From: an uncultured Eubacteriales bacterium
GTDB taxonomy: Bacteria > Bacillota > Clostridia > Christensenellales > Aristaeellaceae
Assembly: GCA_902799045.1 (NCBI GenBank)
Contig: CADBZH010000011.1
Coordinates: 1 to 64,000, forward strand
Reading direction: 5' to 3'
DNA length: 64,000 nt
Shown here: positions 43,475 through 51,967 of the stretch, piece by piece
Layout of the letters: each line of letters opens with the position of its first letter
How positions within the stretch are numbered: position 1 is the stretch's first letter
The notes under the pieces: model-generated
Told to the model about the DNA's origin: nothing
What the model saw: only the letters and a program-made list of their open reading frames with translations
Databases searched by the model: none
Made by a program: the position numbers and the translations under genes

Positions 43475-45894
43475 GCAACTTTCTCGAGCGACTGGGCCGC
43501 GAACGCCTGTACTGCGACGGCGGCACCGGCTCGCTGCTGCAGGCCAGGGGTCTGAAGGGCGGCGAGTTGCCGGAGCGATGGAACCTGACCCACCCGGACG
43601 CCTTGCTGGACGTGGCGCTGGGCTACTTCAGGGCCGGCAGCCACATCGTCAACGCCAACACCTTCGGCGCGAACCGGCTGCACTACCCCGACCCGGCGGA
43701 GCTGGAGGCCATCGTCCGGGCGGGCGTCGGGCACGTGATCGAGGCGCGCAGGCAAGCCGGGCGCGAGGGCGACGGCTACGTGGCGCTGGACCTCGGCCCC
43801 ACGGGGCGGCTGCTGAAGCCCATGGGCGACCTGGACTTCGAGGAGGCCGTGGCCCTGTTCGGCGAGGTGGCCCGCTGGGGCGAGGCCGCCGGGGCGGACC
43901 TGGCGCTGATCGAGACGATGAACGACACGCTGGAGCTGAAGGCGGCGGTGCTGGCCGTGAAGGAGCACACCAGCCTGCCCGTCTGCGCCACCTGCGTGTT
44001 TGACGCCAGGGGCAAGCTGCTGACCGGCGGCACCCCGGAGAGCCTGGCCGCGATGCTGGAGGGGCTGCGGGTGGACGCGCTCGGCGTGAACTGCGGCCTG
44101 GGGCCGGCACAGCTTGCGCCCATCGTGAAGCGGCTGCTGGACGCCACGTCGCTGCCGGTGATCGTGAACCCGAACGCCGGCCTGCCCCGCATGGAGGACG
44201 GGCGCACCGTGTACGACCTCTCCGCCGACGAATTCGCCGACGCCATGGCCGAAATCGCGGCGCTGGGCGCCCACGTGCTGGGCGGCTGCTGCGGCACCAC
44301 GCCGGAATACATCGAAAAGACCATCGCCCGCACCCGGGACATCCCCTTCGCGCCGCCGGTGAAGAAGCGCCGGAGTGTGGTCAGCTCGTTCTCCCAGGTG
44401 GTGGAAATCGGGCCGCGTCCGGTGATCGTCGGCGAGCGCATCAACCCCACCGGCAAGAAGAAGCTGCAGGCGGCGCTGCGCGCGAACGACCTGAACGCCA
44501 TCGTGGCCCAGGGGCTCTCCCAGGAGGAGAGCGGCGCGGACGTGCTGGACGTGAACGTGGGCCTGCCGGACATCGACGAGCCCGCCATGATGGCCGCGCT
44601 GGTGCCGAAGCTGCAAAGCGTGCTGGCGCTGCCGCTGCAGATCGACTCCTCCAGCCCCGAGGCGCTGGAGCGCGGGCTGCGCCTCTACAACGGCAAGGCG
44701 CTGATCAACTCCGTCAGCGGCAAGCAGGAGAGCCTGGACGCCGTGCTGCCACTGGCGGCGAAGTACGGCGGCGTGCTGATCGCGCTGCCGCTGGACGAAA
44801 GCGGCATCCCCGCCACCGCCGAGGGGCGCGTGGCCGTAGCCCGCAGGATCGTGGCGGAGGCCGCGAAGTACGGCATCGGCCCCGAGGACATCGTGGTGGA
44901 CGGCCTCGCGATGACCATCTCCGCCGACGCCGCCAGCGCCCGGGTGACGCTGGAGACGCTGCGCAGGCTGCGGGACGAGCTGGGGCTGCACACCGTGCTG
45001 GGCGTTTCCAACATCAGCTTCGGCCTGCCCCAGCGGGAGATCATCAACGCCAATTTCTTCACGATGGCCATGGAAAACGGCCTGTCGCTGGCGATCATCA
45101 ACCCCGGCAGTGCCGCGATGATGGCGGCCTGGCGCGCGTTCATGGCGCTGACGGGCCGGGACGCCCAGTGCGCGGGCTTCATCGCCGCCTACGGGCAGAT
45201 GACCGGCAGCCTGTTCTCCGGCCAGGCGGCGGCTTCCACCGCCCCGACCGCCCCGACCGGCGCGTCCGCCGAAGGGACGCTTGCCGACAGCATCCGCTTC
45301 GGCATGGCGGATCGGGCGGCCCTGCTGGCCCGGGAGCAGCTGGCCTCCGGCGCGGACGCCATGGCGATCATCAACGGCACGCTGATCCCCGCGCTGGACG
45401 CCGTGGGCCGCGGCTTCGAGGCGGGCACGCTGTTTTTGCCCCAGCTGCTGATGAGCGCCGAGGCGGCCAAGGCGGCCTTCGCCGTGGTGAAGGAGGCGCT
45501 GTCCGGGGGCGGCCGCGCCGAAAAGGGCAGCCTGATCCTCGCCACCGTGAAGGGCGACATCCACGATATCGGGAAGAACATCGTGAAGGTGCTGCTGGAG
45601 AACTACGGCTACCGGGTGATCGACCTGGGCAAGGACGTGCCGCCGGAGACCATCGTGGAGGCGGCCCGGCGGGAAAACATCCGCCTGGTGGGGCTGTCGG
45701 CGCTGATGACCACCACCGTGCCCAGCATGGAGGCCACCATCCGCCTGCTGCGCGAGGCCTGCCCCGAAGCCAGGGTGGTGGTGGGCGGCGCGGTGCTGAC
45801 GAAGGACTATGCCGAGCAGATCGGCGCGGACCACTATGCCCGCGAGGCCATGGACACCGTGCGCTACGCGGACGCCGTCTTCGGCGAGGGCTGA
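43471..45894 (+). CDS. metH: Cobalamin-dependent methionine synthase without reactivation domain
   Basis: An 807-residue protein. Residues 1-295 are the homocysteine domain with the zinc cysteines (VNCGLG, GGCCGTTPEYI); residues 310-570 are the pterin-binding domain (VGERINPTGKKKLQ); residues 590-807 are cap and B12-binding domains with the cobalt-ligand motif DIHDIGKN and a distant VVVGGAVLT. It moves methyl from 5-methyl-THF to homocysteine. It is about 400 residues shorter than E. coli MetH because the reactivation domain is a separate gene immediately upstream, overlapping by four bases. Confidence 0.96.
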   Translation: MSNFLERLGRERLYCDGGTGSLLQARGLKGGELPERWNLTHPDALLDVALGYFRAGSHIVNANTFGANRLHYPDPAELEAIVRAGVGHVIEARRQAGREGDGYVALDLGPTGRLLKPMGDLDFEEAVALFGEVARWGEAAGADLALIETMNDTLELKAAVLAVKEHTSLPVCATCVFDARGKLLTGGTPESLAAMLEGLRVDALGVNCGLGPAQLAPIVKRLLDATSLPVIVNPNAGLPRMEDGRTVYDLSADEFADAMAEIAALGAHVLGGCCGTTPEYIEKTIARTRDIPFAPPVKKRRSVVSSFSQVVEIGPRPVIVGERINPTGKKKLQAALRANDLNAIVAQGLSQEESGADVLDVNVGLPDIDEPAMMAALVPKLQSVLALPLQIDSSSPEALERGLRLYNGKALINSVSGKQESLDAVLPLAAKYGGVLIALPLDESGIPATAEGRVAVARRIVAEAAKYGIGPEDIVVDGLAMTISADAASARVTLETLRRLRDELGLHTVLGVSNISFGLPQREIINANFFTMAMENGLSLAIINPGSAAMMAAWRAFMALTGRDAQCAGFIAAYGQMTGSLFSGQAAASTAPTAPTGASAEGTLADSIRFGMADRAALLAREQLASGADAMAIINGTLIPALDAVGRGFEAGTLFLPQLLMSAEAAKAAFAVVKEALSGGGRAEKGSLILATVKGDIHDIGKNIVKVLLENYGYRVIDLGKDVPPETIVEAARRENIRLVGLSALMTTTVPSMEATIRLLREACPEARVVVGGAVLTKDYAEQIGADHYAREAMDTVRYADAVFGEG

Positions 45895-46096
45895 CCTTGC
45901 AGCAAAACCGCCGGTTTTTCTCAAAGGCGGCTCCTTTCCACCATTTGGACAATTCTTTGGCGGCGCTATTACAGAGATATTGCACAGATTATATTCCGCG
46001 AATTTTGTGGATTTTCGCCGGATGTTGAGGTATAATGACTGCGTTGGGTCGTTTGAAGGGCGCCCGACACCCCAGCATCAAAGGAGGACCTCCGCC

Positions 46097-46222
46097 ATGA
46101 ACAACGACACCGCCACCCAGTGGGAAGACCGCTTTGCCGAGGACGAACGTGAAATCGCCAACATGGACGAGTTCGACTACATGACGCTCCTGATGGAAAG
46201 CCGGATCATACAGGCCTCCTGA
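46097..46222 (+). CDS. Small acidic protein, 41 residues, unknown
   Basis: MNNDTATQWEDRFAEDERE is the start; the rest reads IANMDEFDYMTLLMESRI to IIQAS. AAGGAGG lies seven bases before the ATG, a TATAAT box lies at 46031-46036, and a perfect terminator follows 15 bases after the stop, so this is very likely a true monocistronic small gene. The protein is acidic, Asp/Glu/Met rich, and without membrane segment. I recognise no family. Confidence 0.75.
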   Translation: MNNDTATQWEDRFAEDEREIANMDEFDYMTLLMESRIIQAS

Positions 46223-46237
46223 TCCAATCAAGCATTG

Positions 46238-46266
46238 AACCCCGACGAGTGCTCGTCGGGGTTTTT
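46238..46266 (+). terminator. Terminator of the 41-residue gene
   Basis: Perfect 12-bp stem AACCCCGACGAG / CTCGTCGGGGTT with a TG spacer and TTTTT. Confidence 0.93.
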
Positions 46267-46473
46267 GATTGGTGCTTTTCGGAAAGTCCGGGAAACAGGC
46301 GAGACGCCGTTGGCTTGTCCTGTGTGATCCTTCGCTGCGTTCCCACGGCATCGGGCGGGGAGCCGTCGCGCGTCACTGCACCGCCGCGGCCAGATGTTCT
46401 GATTCATCTGTTTGTCTCCTTTCTCGCTCGAAGGGTCGGTCCGGCCTGAATGCCCGTCGGGACGGGGCGGTAT
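46267..46473. other. Intergenic stretch without an assignable gene
   Basis: This stretch, between two terminators, shows no feature I can assign. A minus-strand ATG near 46407 has AAAGGAGA upstream, but the frame reads through the opposing terminator and looks non-coding. Confidence 0.5.
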
Positions 46474-46526
46474 AAAAAAACTGCACCGCAACCCTGACAC
46501 ACATTGTATCAAAATTGCCGTGCAGT
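46474..46526 (-). terminator. Terminator downstream of tRNA-Leu
   Basis: On the minus strand AACTGCAC...GTGCAGTT with additional GGCAA/TTGC pairs and a long loop, followed by seven T. Confidence 0.75.
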
Positions 46527-46528
46527 TA

Positions 46529-46611
46529 TGGTGCGGTCGACGGGACTTGAACCCGTACGGTCTCCCACACGCCCCTCAAACGTGCGCGTATGCCTATTCC
46601 GCCACGACCGC
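46529..46611 (-). tRNA. tRNA-Leu, anticodon GAG
   Basis: An 83-base class II tRNA including an encoded CCA. The acceptor arms GCGGTCG / CGACCGC pair fully; the anticodon loop TTGAGGG gives GAG, reading CTC and CTT leucine codons; a long variable arm of the leucine type is present, and the T-arm GGGTTCAAGTCCC is canonical. A consensus promoter precedes it and a terminator follows, so it is transcribed alone. Confidence 0.97.
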
Positions 46612-46622
46612 ATGACATAAGT

Positions 46623-46651
46623 ATTATACACATCGGGCCCGGGAATGTCAA
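46623..46651 (-). promoter_or_regulatory. Promoter of tRNA-Leu
   Basis: Minus-strand TTGACA, 17 bases, TATAAT: full consensus, about 12 bases from the tRNA 5' end. Confidence 0.9.
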
Positions 46652-46670
46652 GCTAAATTTGCGTTGGAAT

Positions 46671-47028
46671 CACGGCAAACGCATGCGTTGCAATGGTGTT
46701 TCAACGGTGCGACGAAAGATCGTCGCAGGGGGCGGCGATGTGCCGCCCCTCAGGATGTTGACAAAGTCAACAGACTGACAGGCCGTTGAAAAGCCTGCAA
46801 GGCAAGGAAGAACAGCCTGCAAATGAGGGCGCTTACACAGACGTAAGTAACCGAATTTGCAGGCTGTTCTGACGCAGGAAGCAGAAATTTCTTCCGCGCA
46901 TGCGGTCTTTCCTGAAATTTCTGCGTTTGCGGGCTTTGTCAACGGTCTGAGGGGCGGCGATGTGCCGCCCCTACAACGATCTTTCGTCGCGCCGTTGAAG
47001 CGCTATTGTAACTCATGCGTTTGCCGTG
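46671..47028. repeat. 358-bp nested inverted-repeat structure, family I
   Basis: The outer arms, 52 bases each, start cacggcaaacgcatg on the left and end with its complement at 47014-47028. Six differences separate them. Inside are two family C palindromes (46730-46753, 46952-46975), a repeated gttgacaaag, a 16-bp pair agaacagcctgcaaat / atttgcaggctgttct, and hairpins cagaaatttc / gaaatttctg and cttac / gtaag. The right arm runs into the end of ispE and supplies its last codons and stop. No protein is encoded; it fills the gap between tRNA-Leu and ispE. Confidence 0.88.
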
Positions 47029-47869
47029 GCGTTGGAATCGAGGCCAGCGTGCGGGTGCGGACGGCGTCCGGCAGGGCCGCGGCGGCGGCCTCGGCGGCGG
47101 CAGGGTCGGAAAAGGCCCCGACGACGGTGGAACCGCTGCCGGTCATGAAGGCGGCCCCCGCGCCCAGGGCGCGCATCCGGTCGATCAGCCGGCCGATTTC
47201 CGGCATCAGCGAGACGGCCGGGGCGGTGAGGGCGTTTTTGCAGAGCCTGTCCACGGCGGCAAGGTCCCGCCGGACGACGGCCTCCGCCAGGGCCCGGGCG
47301 TCGTAGCGCGTCCCCGGCCAGCCGCCCGCGTCCCACAGTGAAAACACCGCGCCGGTGGACAGGCCGCCGCCCGGCGTCACCAGCACCAGCGGGATCTCCG
47401 GCGCGCCTTCGACGGGCTCGATCACCTCGCCGATGCCGGAGACCCGCGCCAGGCCACCCGTCAGGCAGAAGGGCACGTCCGCGCCCAGGCTCTCGCCGAT
47501 CTTCAGCAGCGCGGCATCGTCAAGGCCCAGCCCCCACAGCCCGTTCAGCGCCCGGAGCGCCAGCGCGCAGTCGGCGCTGCCGCCGCCCATGCCCGCCCGG
47601 GCCGGAACGCGCTTTTTCAGGGTCATGGCCGCGCCGAATCGCGTGCCGGCATGGCGGTTCAGCGCCATCGCCGCCCGAAGGACCAGGTTCTCCTCCCCCG
47701 CCGTGACGCCGTCCACCGTGAGGGTGAGGGCGTCTGCGGGTTCAAGGGTCAGCTCGTCGGCCAGGTCGATGGTCTGCATCAGCATGTCCAGCAGGTGGTA
47801 GCCGTCGGGGCGTCGGCCCACGATGTCCAGCGCCCAGTTGATCTTGGCGCAGGCGCGATAGGTTGGCAT
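47003..47869 (-). CDS. ispE: 4-diphosphocytidyl-2-C-methyl-D-erythritol kinase
   Basis: A 288-residue GHMP kinase. N-terminal CAKINWALDIVGRRPDGYHL, the ATP-binding glycine loop PARAGMGGGSADCAL, and the C-terminal GAAFMTGSGSTVVG are the three family motifs. It phosphorylates CDP-ME in the MEP isoprenoid pathway. The final residues (about PRQTHELQ) are encoded by the arm of the inverted structure, so the native C-terminus has probably been replaced. AGGAGG precedes the ATG. Confidence 0.95.
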   Translation of the reverse strand: MPTYRACAKINWALDIVGRRPDGYHLLDMLMQTIDLADELTLEPADALTLTVDGVTAGEENLVLRAAMALNRHAGTRFGAAMTLKKRVPARAGMGGGSADCALALRALNGLWGLGLDDAALLKIGESLGADVPFCLTGGLARVSGIGEVIEPVEGAPEIPLVLVTPGGGLSTGAVFSLWDAGGWPGTRYDARALAEAVVRRDLAAVDRLCKNALTAPAVSLMPEIGRLIDRMRALGAGAAFMTGSGSTVVGAFSDPAAAEAAAAALPDAVRTRTLASIPTPRQTHELQ

Positions 47870-47907
47870 GGTTGGTTCCTCCTGGCTTGGGGCGGGGGCG
47901 GAAGGCG

Positions 47908-49383
47908 CTATCCGTTGATCAGCTGGAACTGATCGCCGATGACCTCGATGATCTCGTAGTAGCTGGCGACCATGCGGTTGAAGTTCTCGTCGTCCATGCC
48001 GCTGGGGCGGTTGTTCAGATACTTGCCGCTGGGCAGCACCTTCACCGCGCCGTCCTGCTTCCAGGTGTAGGTGGGGATGTAGCCGACGCTGTCGCAGGTG
48101 AACGTGCCGTCGGAGTGCTCGTTCACGGTGAAATCGAGGATCACGCCGTTGTCGGTGTACTGCACCACGTGGTCGCTGATGAAGTTGCCCATCGAGAACA
48201 TCGTGAACACCTGCTTGCTGCCGCCGTCACTGGTGGAGACGGTCTGGTAGCCCATGGGCTGCACCATGTGGGAATGGCTGCCGATGATGATGTCGACGCC
48301 CGCGTTGGCCAGCTGCTTGGCATACTTCTTCTGGCTGTCGTCGGGGGTGCGCACATATTCCTTGCCCCAGTGGGGGAAGGCGATGACGACCTCGGCCCCG
48401 GCGGCGCGCAGCTTCTGCACGTCGGCGGCGAAATCCGCCTTCTGGATGTAGGGCACCAGCGCCACGGCGTCCGCGTCCACGCCGCGGTTCTCCATGCTGT
48501 TGGTGGCGTGGGTGTAGGCCACGAAGCCGAACTTGATGCCGCCCACCTCGTAGATCACCGGCGCTTCCTTCTCCGCCTTGGTGCGATACGCGCCCACGTG
48601 GCCGAAGCCGTACTTCTCCACGGTGTCGACGGTGTTCTTCACGCCGCCGCTCCAGCGATCCAGCATGTGGTTGTTGGCGAGGGTGAGGAAGTCGATGCCG
48701 TCATCCTTCAGCGGGGCCAGCGCCACGTCCGGCGCGTTGAACTGGGGATAGCCGGAGTAGTTGCTGGTGTTGTACTTGCCGATGGTGCCCTCCATGTTGC
48801 CCATGGTGTAATCGGCGTTCGCCAGCTGATCGGCCACCAGCTCGAACTGGTTGTGGAAGTCATAGCCGCTGTCCTTGGCGTAGACCAGCTGGCTCTGGCA
48901 GAACATGATGTCGCCCACCACGCGCATGCGCACCGAGCGCAGCGCGCCGTCCGGGCGGGGCGTGGTGGTGACGGAATCCACCGCCTGGGGAATGGCCGGC
49001 ACCGGCGTCGGCTCCGCGACGGGCTGCGCCTGGGCGGCGGTGTCGTCCGCGGGGGACTCGGTCCGGGGCGTCTGCGCCTGGCCGGGATCGCCCTCGATCT
49101 GCGCAGCCAGGTCCACCCCGCCGTTGTTCGGGGCGGAGACGGTCGCCTCCGGCTGGACCTGGACGGTCGCCGCGGTCGGCTCCGGCTTGACGTTGCTGAT
49201 GGCGGTCACCGCGTCCGGCGCGCCATGGGGCCTGAGAATCAGGATCACCGCCGCCACGATCAGCACGGCGATGCCGGCGATCACGGCGATGGCGAGGCGG
49301 TTCTGCCGCCGCTGGCGCTGCAGCGCCTCGTATTGCTGGCGGGTCATGCGCCGGGGCGCGCCCTGTCTGGGTCTGTTTTGCAT
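47908..49383 (-). CDS. CapA-family (poly-gamma-glutamate synthesis type) surface protein
   Basis: A 491-residue protein: a basic cytoplasmic tail, one membrane helix (residues 30-52, RLAIAVIAGIAVLIVAAVIL), a Pro/Ala/Thr-rich linker, and from residue 150 a CapA metallophosphoesterase-like domain with RVVGDIMFCQS, TLANNHMLDRW, FPHWGKEY, GSHSHMVQPM, and FSMGNFISD. CapA proteins act at the cell surface in poly-glutamate capsule formation or related hydrolysis; no capB/capC is nearby, so the substrate is open. The ATG at 49383 has ACGGAGGATAAA upstream, and the 130-residue paralogue of its N-terminus precedes it. Confidence 0.9.
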   Translation of the reverse strand: MQNRPRQGAPRRMTRQQYEALQRQRRQNRLAIAVIAGIAVLIVAAVILILRPHGAPDAVTAISNVKPEPTAATVQVQPEATVSAPNNGGVDLAAQIEGDPGQAQTPRTESPADDTAAQAQPVAEPTPVPAIPQAVDSVTTTPRPDGALRSVRMRVVGDIMFCQSQLVYAKDSGYDFHNQFELVADQLANADYTMGNMEGTIGKYNTSNYSGYPQFNAPDVALAPLKDDGIDFLTLANNHMLDRWSGGVKNTVDTVEKYGFGHVGAYRTKAEKEAPVIYEVGGIKFGFVAYTHATNSMENRGVDADAVALVPYIQKADFAADVQKLRAAGAEVVIAFPHWGKEYVRTPDDSQKKYAKQLANAGVDIIIGSHSHMVQPMGYQTVSTSDGGSKQVFTMFSMGNFISDHVVQYTDNGVILDFTVNEHSDGTFTCDSVGYIPTYTWKQDGAVKVLPSGKYLNNRPSGMDDENFNRMVASYYEIIEVIGDQFQLING

Positions 49384-49400
49384 CAATTTATCCTCCGTAA

Positions 49401-49464
49401 GGGCAGTCAAGGTTTTTGCAAGACGAAGATGGCTGAAATTCAGCCGTCCGGCGGCGATGAGAGT
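49401..49464. repeat. 64-bp duplicated block, family E, copy 2
   Basis: Same block as 10037-10100 with two substitutions. It begins at the base after the ACGGAGGATAAA ribosome-site region of the CapA-like gene and sits between the two duplicated genes. Confidence 0.85.
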
Positions 49465-49506
49465 TTTTAGAGATGCCCTAGATTGGAAAGGCCTTTCGCG
49501 GCCGAA

Positions 49507-49899
49507 TCAGTCGCCCTCCGTGTCCGACGGGCTGCTTCCCGGCGGCACGCCGTCGTCCTCCTCCGAAGCCGCCTCCTCGACGGGCTCCGGCACGGGAATG
49601 GCCTCGACGGCGGCATCCGCGGCCTGGGTGGCCTCCGCGGCGACGGGCTGGGCCGGGGCCGCCTTCGGGCGCAGGATCAGCACCATCGCGACGACGATCA
49701 GCACGAGAACGCCCGCGATGACGGCGATGGCGAGGCGGTTCTGCCGACGCCGGGCCTCCTGCTGGCGGCGGCTGGCGCGCTGGCCCTGGGGCGGGCGGCG
49801 GCTGACGCCCTGGGGGGACGGCCTGCGGTTCCCGCCCTGAGACGCGCTCGGGCGGCGGTTCGCGCCCTGGGGCGCGGATGATCTGGGTTTGTTCTGCAT
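49507..49899 (-). CDS. Short membrane-anchored protein, paralogue of the CapA-like N-terminus
   Basis: A 130-residue protein: basic tail with repeats of the type GxNRRPS/ xRRPPQGQ (residues 10-45), a membrane helix (RLAIAVIAGVLVLIVVAMVL), then 45 acidic residues. The tail, the helix and even the ribosome site (ACGGAGGATAAA) match the CapA-like gene downstream, but the catalytic domain is missing. It is either a truncated duplicate or a deliberate anchor-only form. Its frame is intact, with a good ribosome site, so I treat it as a gene. Confidence 0.75.
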   Translation of the reverse strand: MQNKPRSSAPQGANRRPSASQGGNRRPSPQGVSRRPPQGQRASRRQQEARRRQNRLAIAVIAGVLVLIVVAMVLILRPKAAPAQPVAAEATQAADAAVEAIPVPEPVEEAASEEDDGVPPGSSPSDTEGD

Positions 49900-49932
49900 C
49901 GCTTTATCCTCCGTTACAGGGGTATTCCCATG

Positions 49933-50478
49933 CTATTCGATCGCGTCGTCAGGCTCTTCCACGTCCGGGCCCAAAGCCGCCGGCGCGGCGGGCTCGGGCG
50001 AAACGGCCGGCTCGGGCGCGGCGTCAAAGTACGCGCCGCAGACCGGGCAGCACGGGGCGTCGCCCTCGCGCAGCGCGCCGCAGCCGGGGCAGTATTCCCC
50101 GATCTCCACCGGTTCCGGCTTCGGGGCCGCGTCCGGCAGGCGCTTGCCGCAGGCGGAGCAGAACTTGGCCTCCCGGGGATGCACCGCGCCGCAGCCGAGG
50201 CAGCGCTTGTAGTCCCGGGCGGCGTCCCGCTGCTCCGTCAGCTCGGCCACCTGGAGCCGACCGGCGCGGATGCGCGTCGCCAGCCCCGCGGCCTCCTCGC
50301 CGTCCGCGAAGCCGTCGAAGCACAGCTGCCCATAGCGGGCGTAGAGCTTCTCCAGCGCCGCCTCGGCCTCCCTCAACTCCCCGTTCAGGCGCGTGACCTC
50401 CGCGGGCTCCTTCGGCGCGCCGGAAACCGAGCGCGCCACGCTGGAAAAGCGCTTGCTGAATTCATTCAGAAAATCCAT
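49933..50478 (-). CDS. Coiled-coil protein with two zinc ribbons
   Basis: A 181-residue cytoplasmic protein. Residues 30-90 form a helical coiled coil (LREAEAALEKLYARYGQL); residues 95-118 are a CxxC-CxxC zinc ribbon (CLGCG...CSACG), and residues 130-150 another (CPGCG...CPVCG); the tail is Pro/Ala/acidic. It is of the zinc-ribbon YfgJ-/DUF-type group without assigned role. The ATG at 50478 follows GAAAGG. It precedes the two duplicated anchor genes on the same strand and may share their transcript. Confidence 0.8.
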   Translation of the reverse strand: MDFLNEFSKRFSSVARSVSGAPKEPAEVTRLNGELREAEAALEKLYARYGQLCFDGFADGEEAAGLATRIRAGRLQVAELTEQRDAARDYKRCLGCGAVHPREAKFCSACGKRLPDAAPKPEPVEIGEYCPGCGALREGDAPCCPVCGAYFDAAPEPAVSPEPAAPAALGPDVEEPDDAIE

Positions 50479-50603
50479 GGGATTCGCCTTTCTTTCAGAG
50501 ACCATATTATATCATAATAATCATAAACCTTTTGCCGCGATAAATCAAGTATCGGACCGCGATTTCGGGGAAACAATAGCCGAAAAAGGAGGATCGGCGA
50601 TTC

Positions 50604-51320
50604 ATGTTCACCCTGTTCATTCGCGGCGCGCTGCTGTACGTGGTGATGATCGTCACGATGCGCGCGCTCGGCAAGCGCCAGCTGGGCGAATTCGAGCCCT
50701 ACGAGCTGGCGATGACGATCCTGCTGGCGGACCTGATCTCCTCGCCGATGGAGAGCGTGGGGGTGCCGCTGCTGCACGGGCTGCTGCCGGTGGCGGCGAT
50801 GTTCGTGGTCCACGGCGCGATCACGCTGGCCTCGCTGCGCTGGGACGGGTTCCGGGCGCTGGTGTCGGGCAAGCCCGCGCTGGTGATCAACCGCGGCGAG
50901 ATCGACCAAAGGGAGCTGGACCGGCTGTGCCTGAGTGTGGCGGACCTGCTGGAGGGGCTACGGGGCGCAGGCTATCTGGACCCGGCGGAGGTGGGCACGG
51001 CCATCGTGGAGGCCAACGGCACGATCACGGCCTTCCCCACCGGCGCGGATCGCCCGCCCAAGACCGCCGAGCTGGAATTGACGCCCGGCTACGAGGGCAT
51101 GCCGATGGCGCTGATCACCGGCGGGCGGGTGCAGCCCAACAACCTGAAGCGCACCGGCCTCACCCGCGCGTGGCTGGAGGACGTGCTGGCCGGGCGCGGG
51201 CTGGCGGTGAAGGCCGTGTACCTGGCCTCGCTGGACACCCGGGGGCGCATGACGCTCCAGCTGGCCGGCGGCGGGCTGATGCGCTTTCAGGCCCTGGCGG
51301 CGGAGGAGGTGGCGTGGTAG
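50604..51320 (+). CDS. DUF421/YetF-family membrane protein
   Basis: A 238-residue protein with three N-terminal membrane helices and a cytoplasmic YetF domain (RALGKRQLGEFEPYELAMTI, then DLLEGLRGAGYLDPAEV). The family is found in spore-formers and often associates with stress or germination, without an established activity. AAAGGAGG precedes the ATG. It ends exactly at the start of the next gene, with GGAGG in its last codons serving that gene. Confidence 0.9.
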   Translation: MFTLFIRGALLYVVMIVTMRALGKRQLGEFEPYELAMTILLADLISSPMESVGVPLLHGLLPVAAMFVVHGAITLASLRWDGFRALVSGKPALVINRGEIDQRELDRLCLSVADLLEGLRGAGYLDPAEVGTAIVEANGTITAFPTGADRPPKTAELELTPGYEGMPMALITGGRVQPNNLKRTGLTRAWLEDVLAGRGLAVKAVYLASLDTRGRMTLQLAGGGLMRFQALAAEEVAW

Positions 51321-51704
51321 GTGAAGCGGACGCTGATCATCACGCTGGCCGTGCTGGCGGCGGCGCTGGCGCTGTGCGCCGTCTCCCAGCGGGTGCTGGA
51401 CGGCGCGGTGGAGGAGGCCGGACGGATGCAGAGCCTGGCGGTGCTGGCCGTGGAGGAACAGCGCTTTTCCGACGCCAAGACGCTGATGGGCCAGCTGGCG
51501 GAATACTGGAGCGGGCATTCGCGCGTGCTGGAGATGCTGGCCAGCCACGACGCGCTGCACGACGTGGACGCCGCCATCGCCGAGGCGCAGATCTGCCTGG
51601 AGTGCGAAGACCACGACGATTTCCTGCGCACGATGTCCACCGTGAGCATGGGGCTGGAACACCTGAAGGACGAGGAGGCGCTGAGTTTCATGAATTTATA
51701 CTAA
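51321..51704 (+). CDS. DUF4363-like membrane protein
   Basis: A 127-residue protein starting at a GTG that abuts the yetF-like stop, so it is translationally coupled. One N-terminal membrane helix (LIITLAVLAAALALCAVSQR) is followed by a helical extracytoplasmic domain. YetF and DUF4363 proteins are commonly paired in Clostridia. The function is unknown. Confidence 0.8.
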   Translation: MKRTLIITLAVLAAALALCAVSQRVLDGAVEEAGRMQSLAVLAVEEQRFSDAKTLMGQLAEYWSGHSRVLEMLASHDALHDVDAAIAEAQICLECEDHDDFLRTMSTVSMGLEHLKDEEALSFMNLY

Positions 51705-51760
51705 CTTCGTTGACTTTCACGGGCGGCGGGCATAGAATGATACCCAAACGGCAGAATGCC

Positions 51761-51924
51761 TAGAGTGTGTTTCTAAATCCCAGGAGATGCAGTTTCGAGC
51801 ATAGTTGGCTGCATTTCAAGGCGGTTTTCCGCAGGTTTACTGGCGGCAAATCAAGGAAAAGCAACGCAGAAATGCAGCCAAATCCGCCGAAAATGCGCTT
51901 CGGGGATTTTAGAAACACACTCTA
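51761..51924. repeat. 164-bp interspersed element, family D, copy 2
   Basis: Same inverted ends as the 9818-9965 copy (tagagtgtgtttctaaatcc ... acactcta), with about 16 extra internal bases. It separates the YetF pair from the MATE gene. Confidence 0.9.
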
Positions 51925-51967
51925 GAGCCCTCTCCAGTGGAGGGACTCATGGATTGAGGAGAGACTC

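Noticed and set aside
46228..46407. Minus-strand small ORF starting MNQNIWPRRC
   Set aside because: It has a fair ribosome site, but reads through a strong opposing terminator, is Arg-rich and lacks homology I can recognise.
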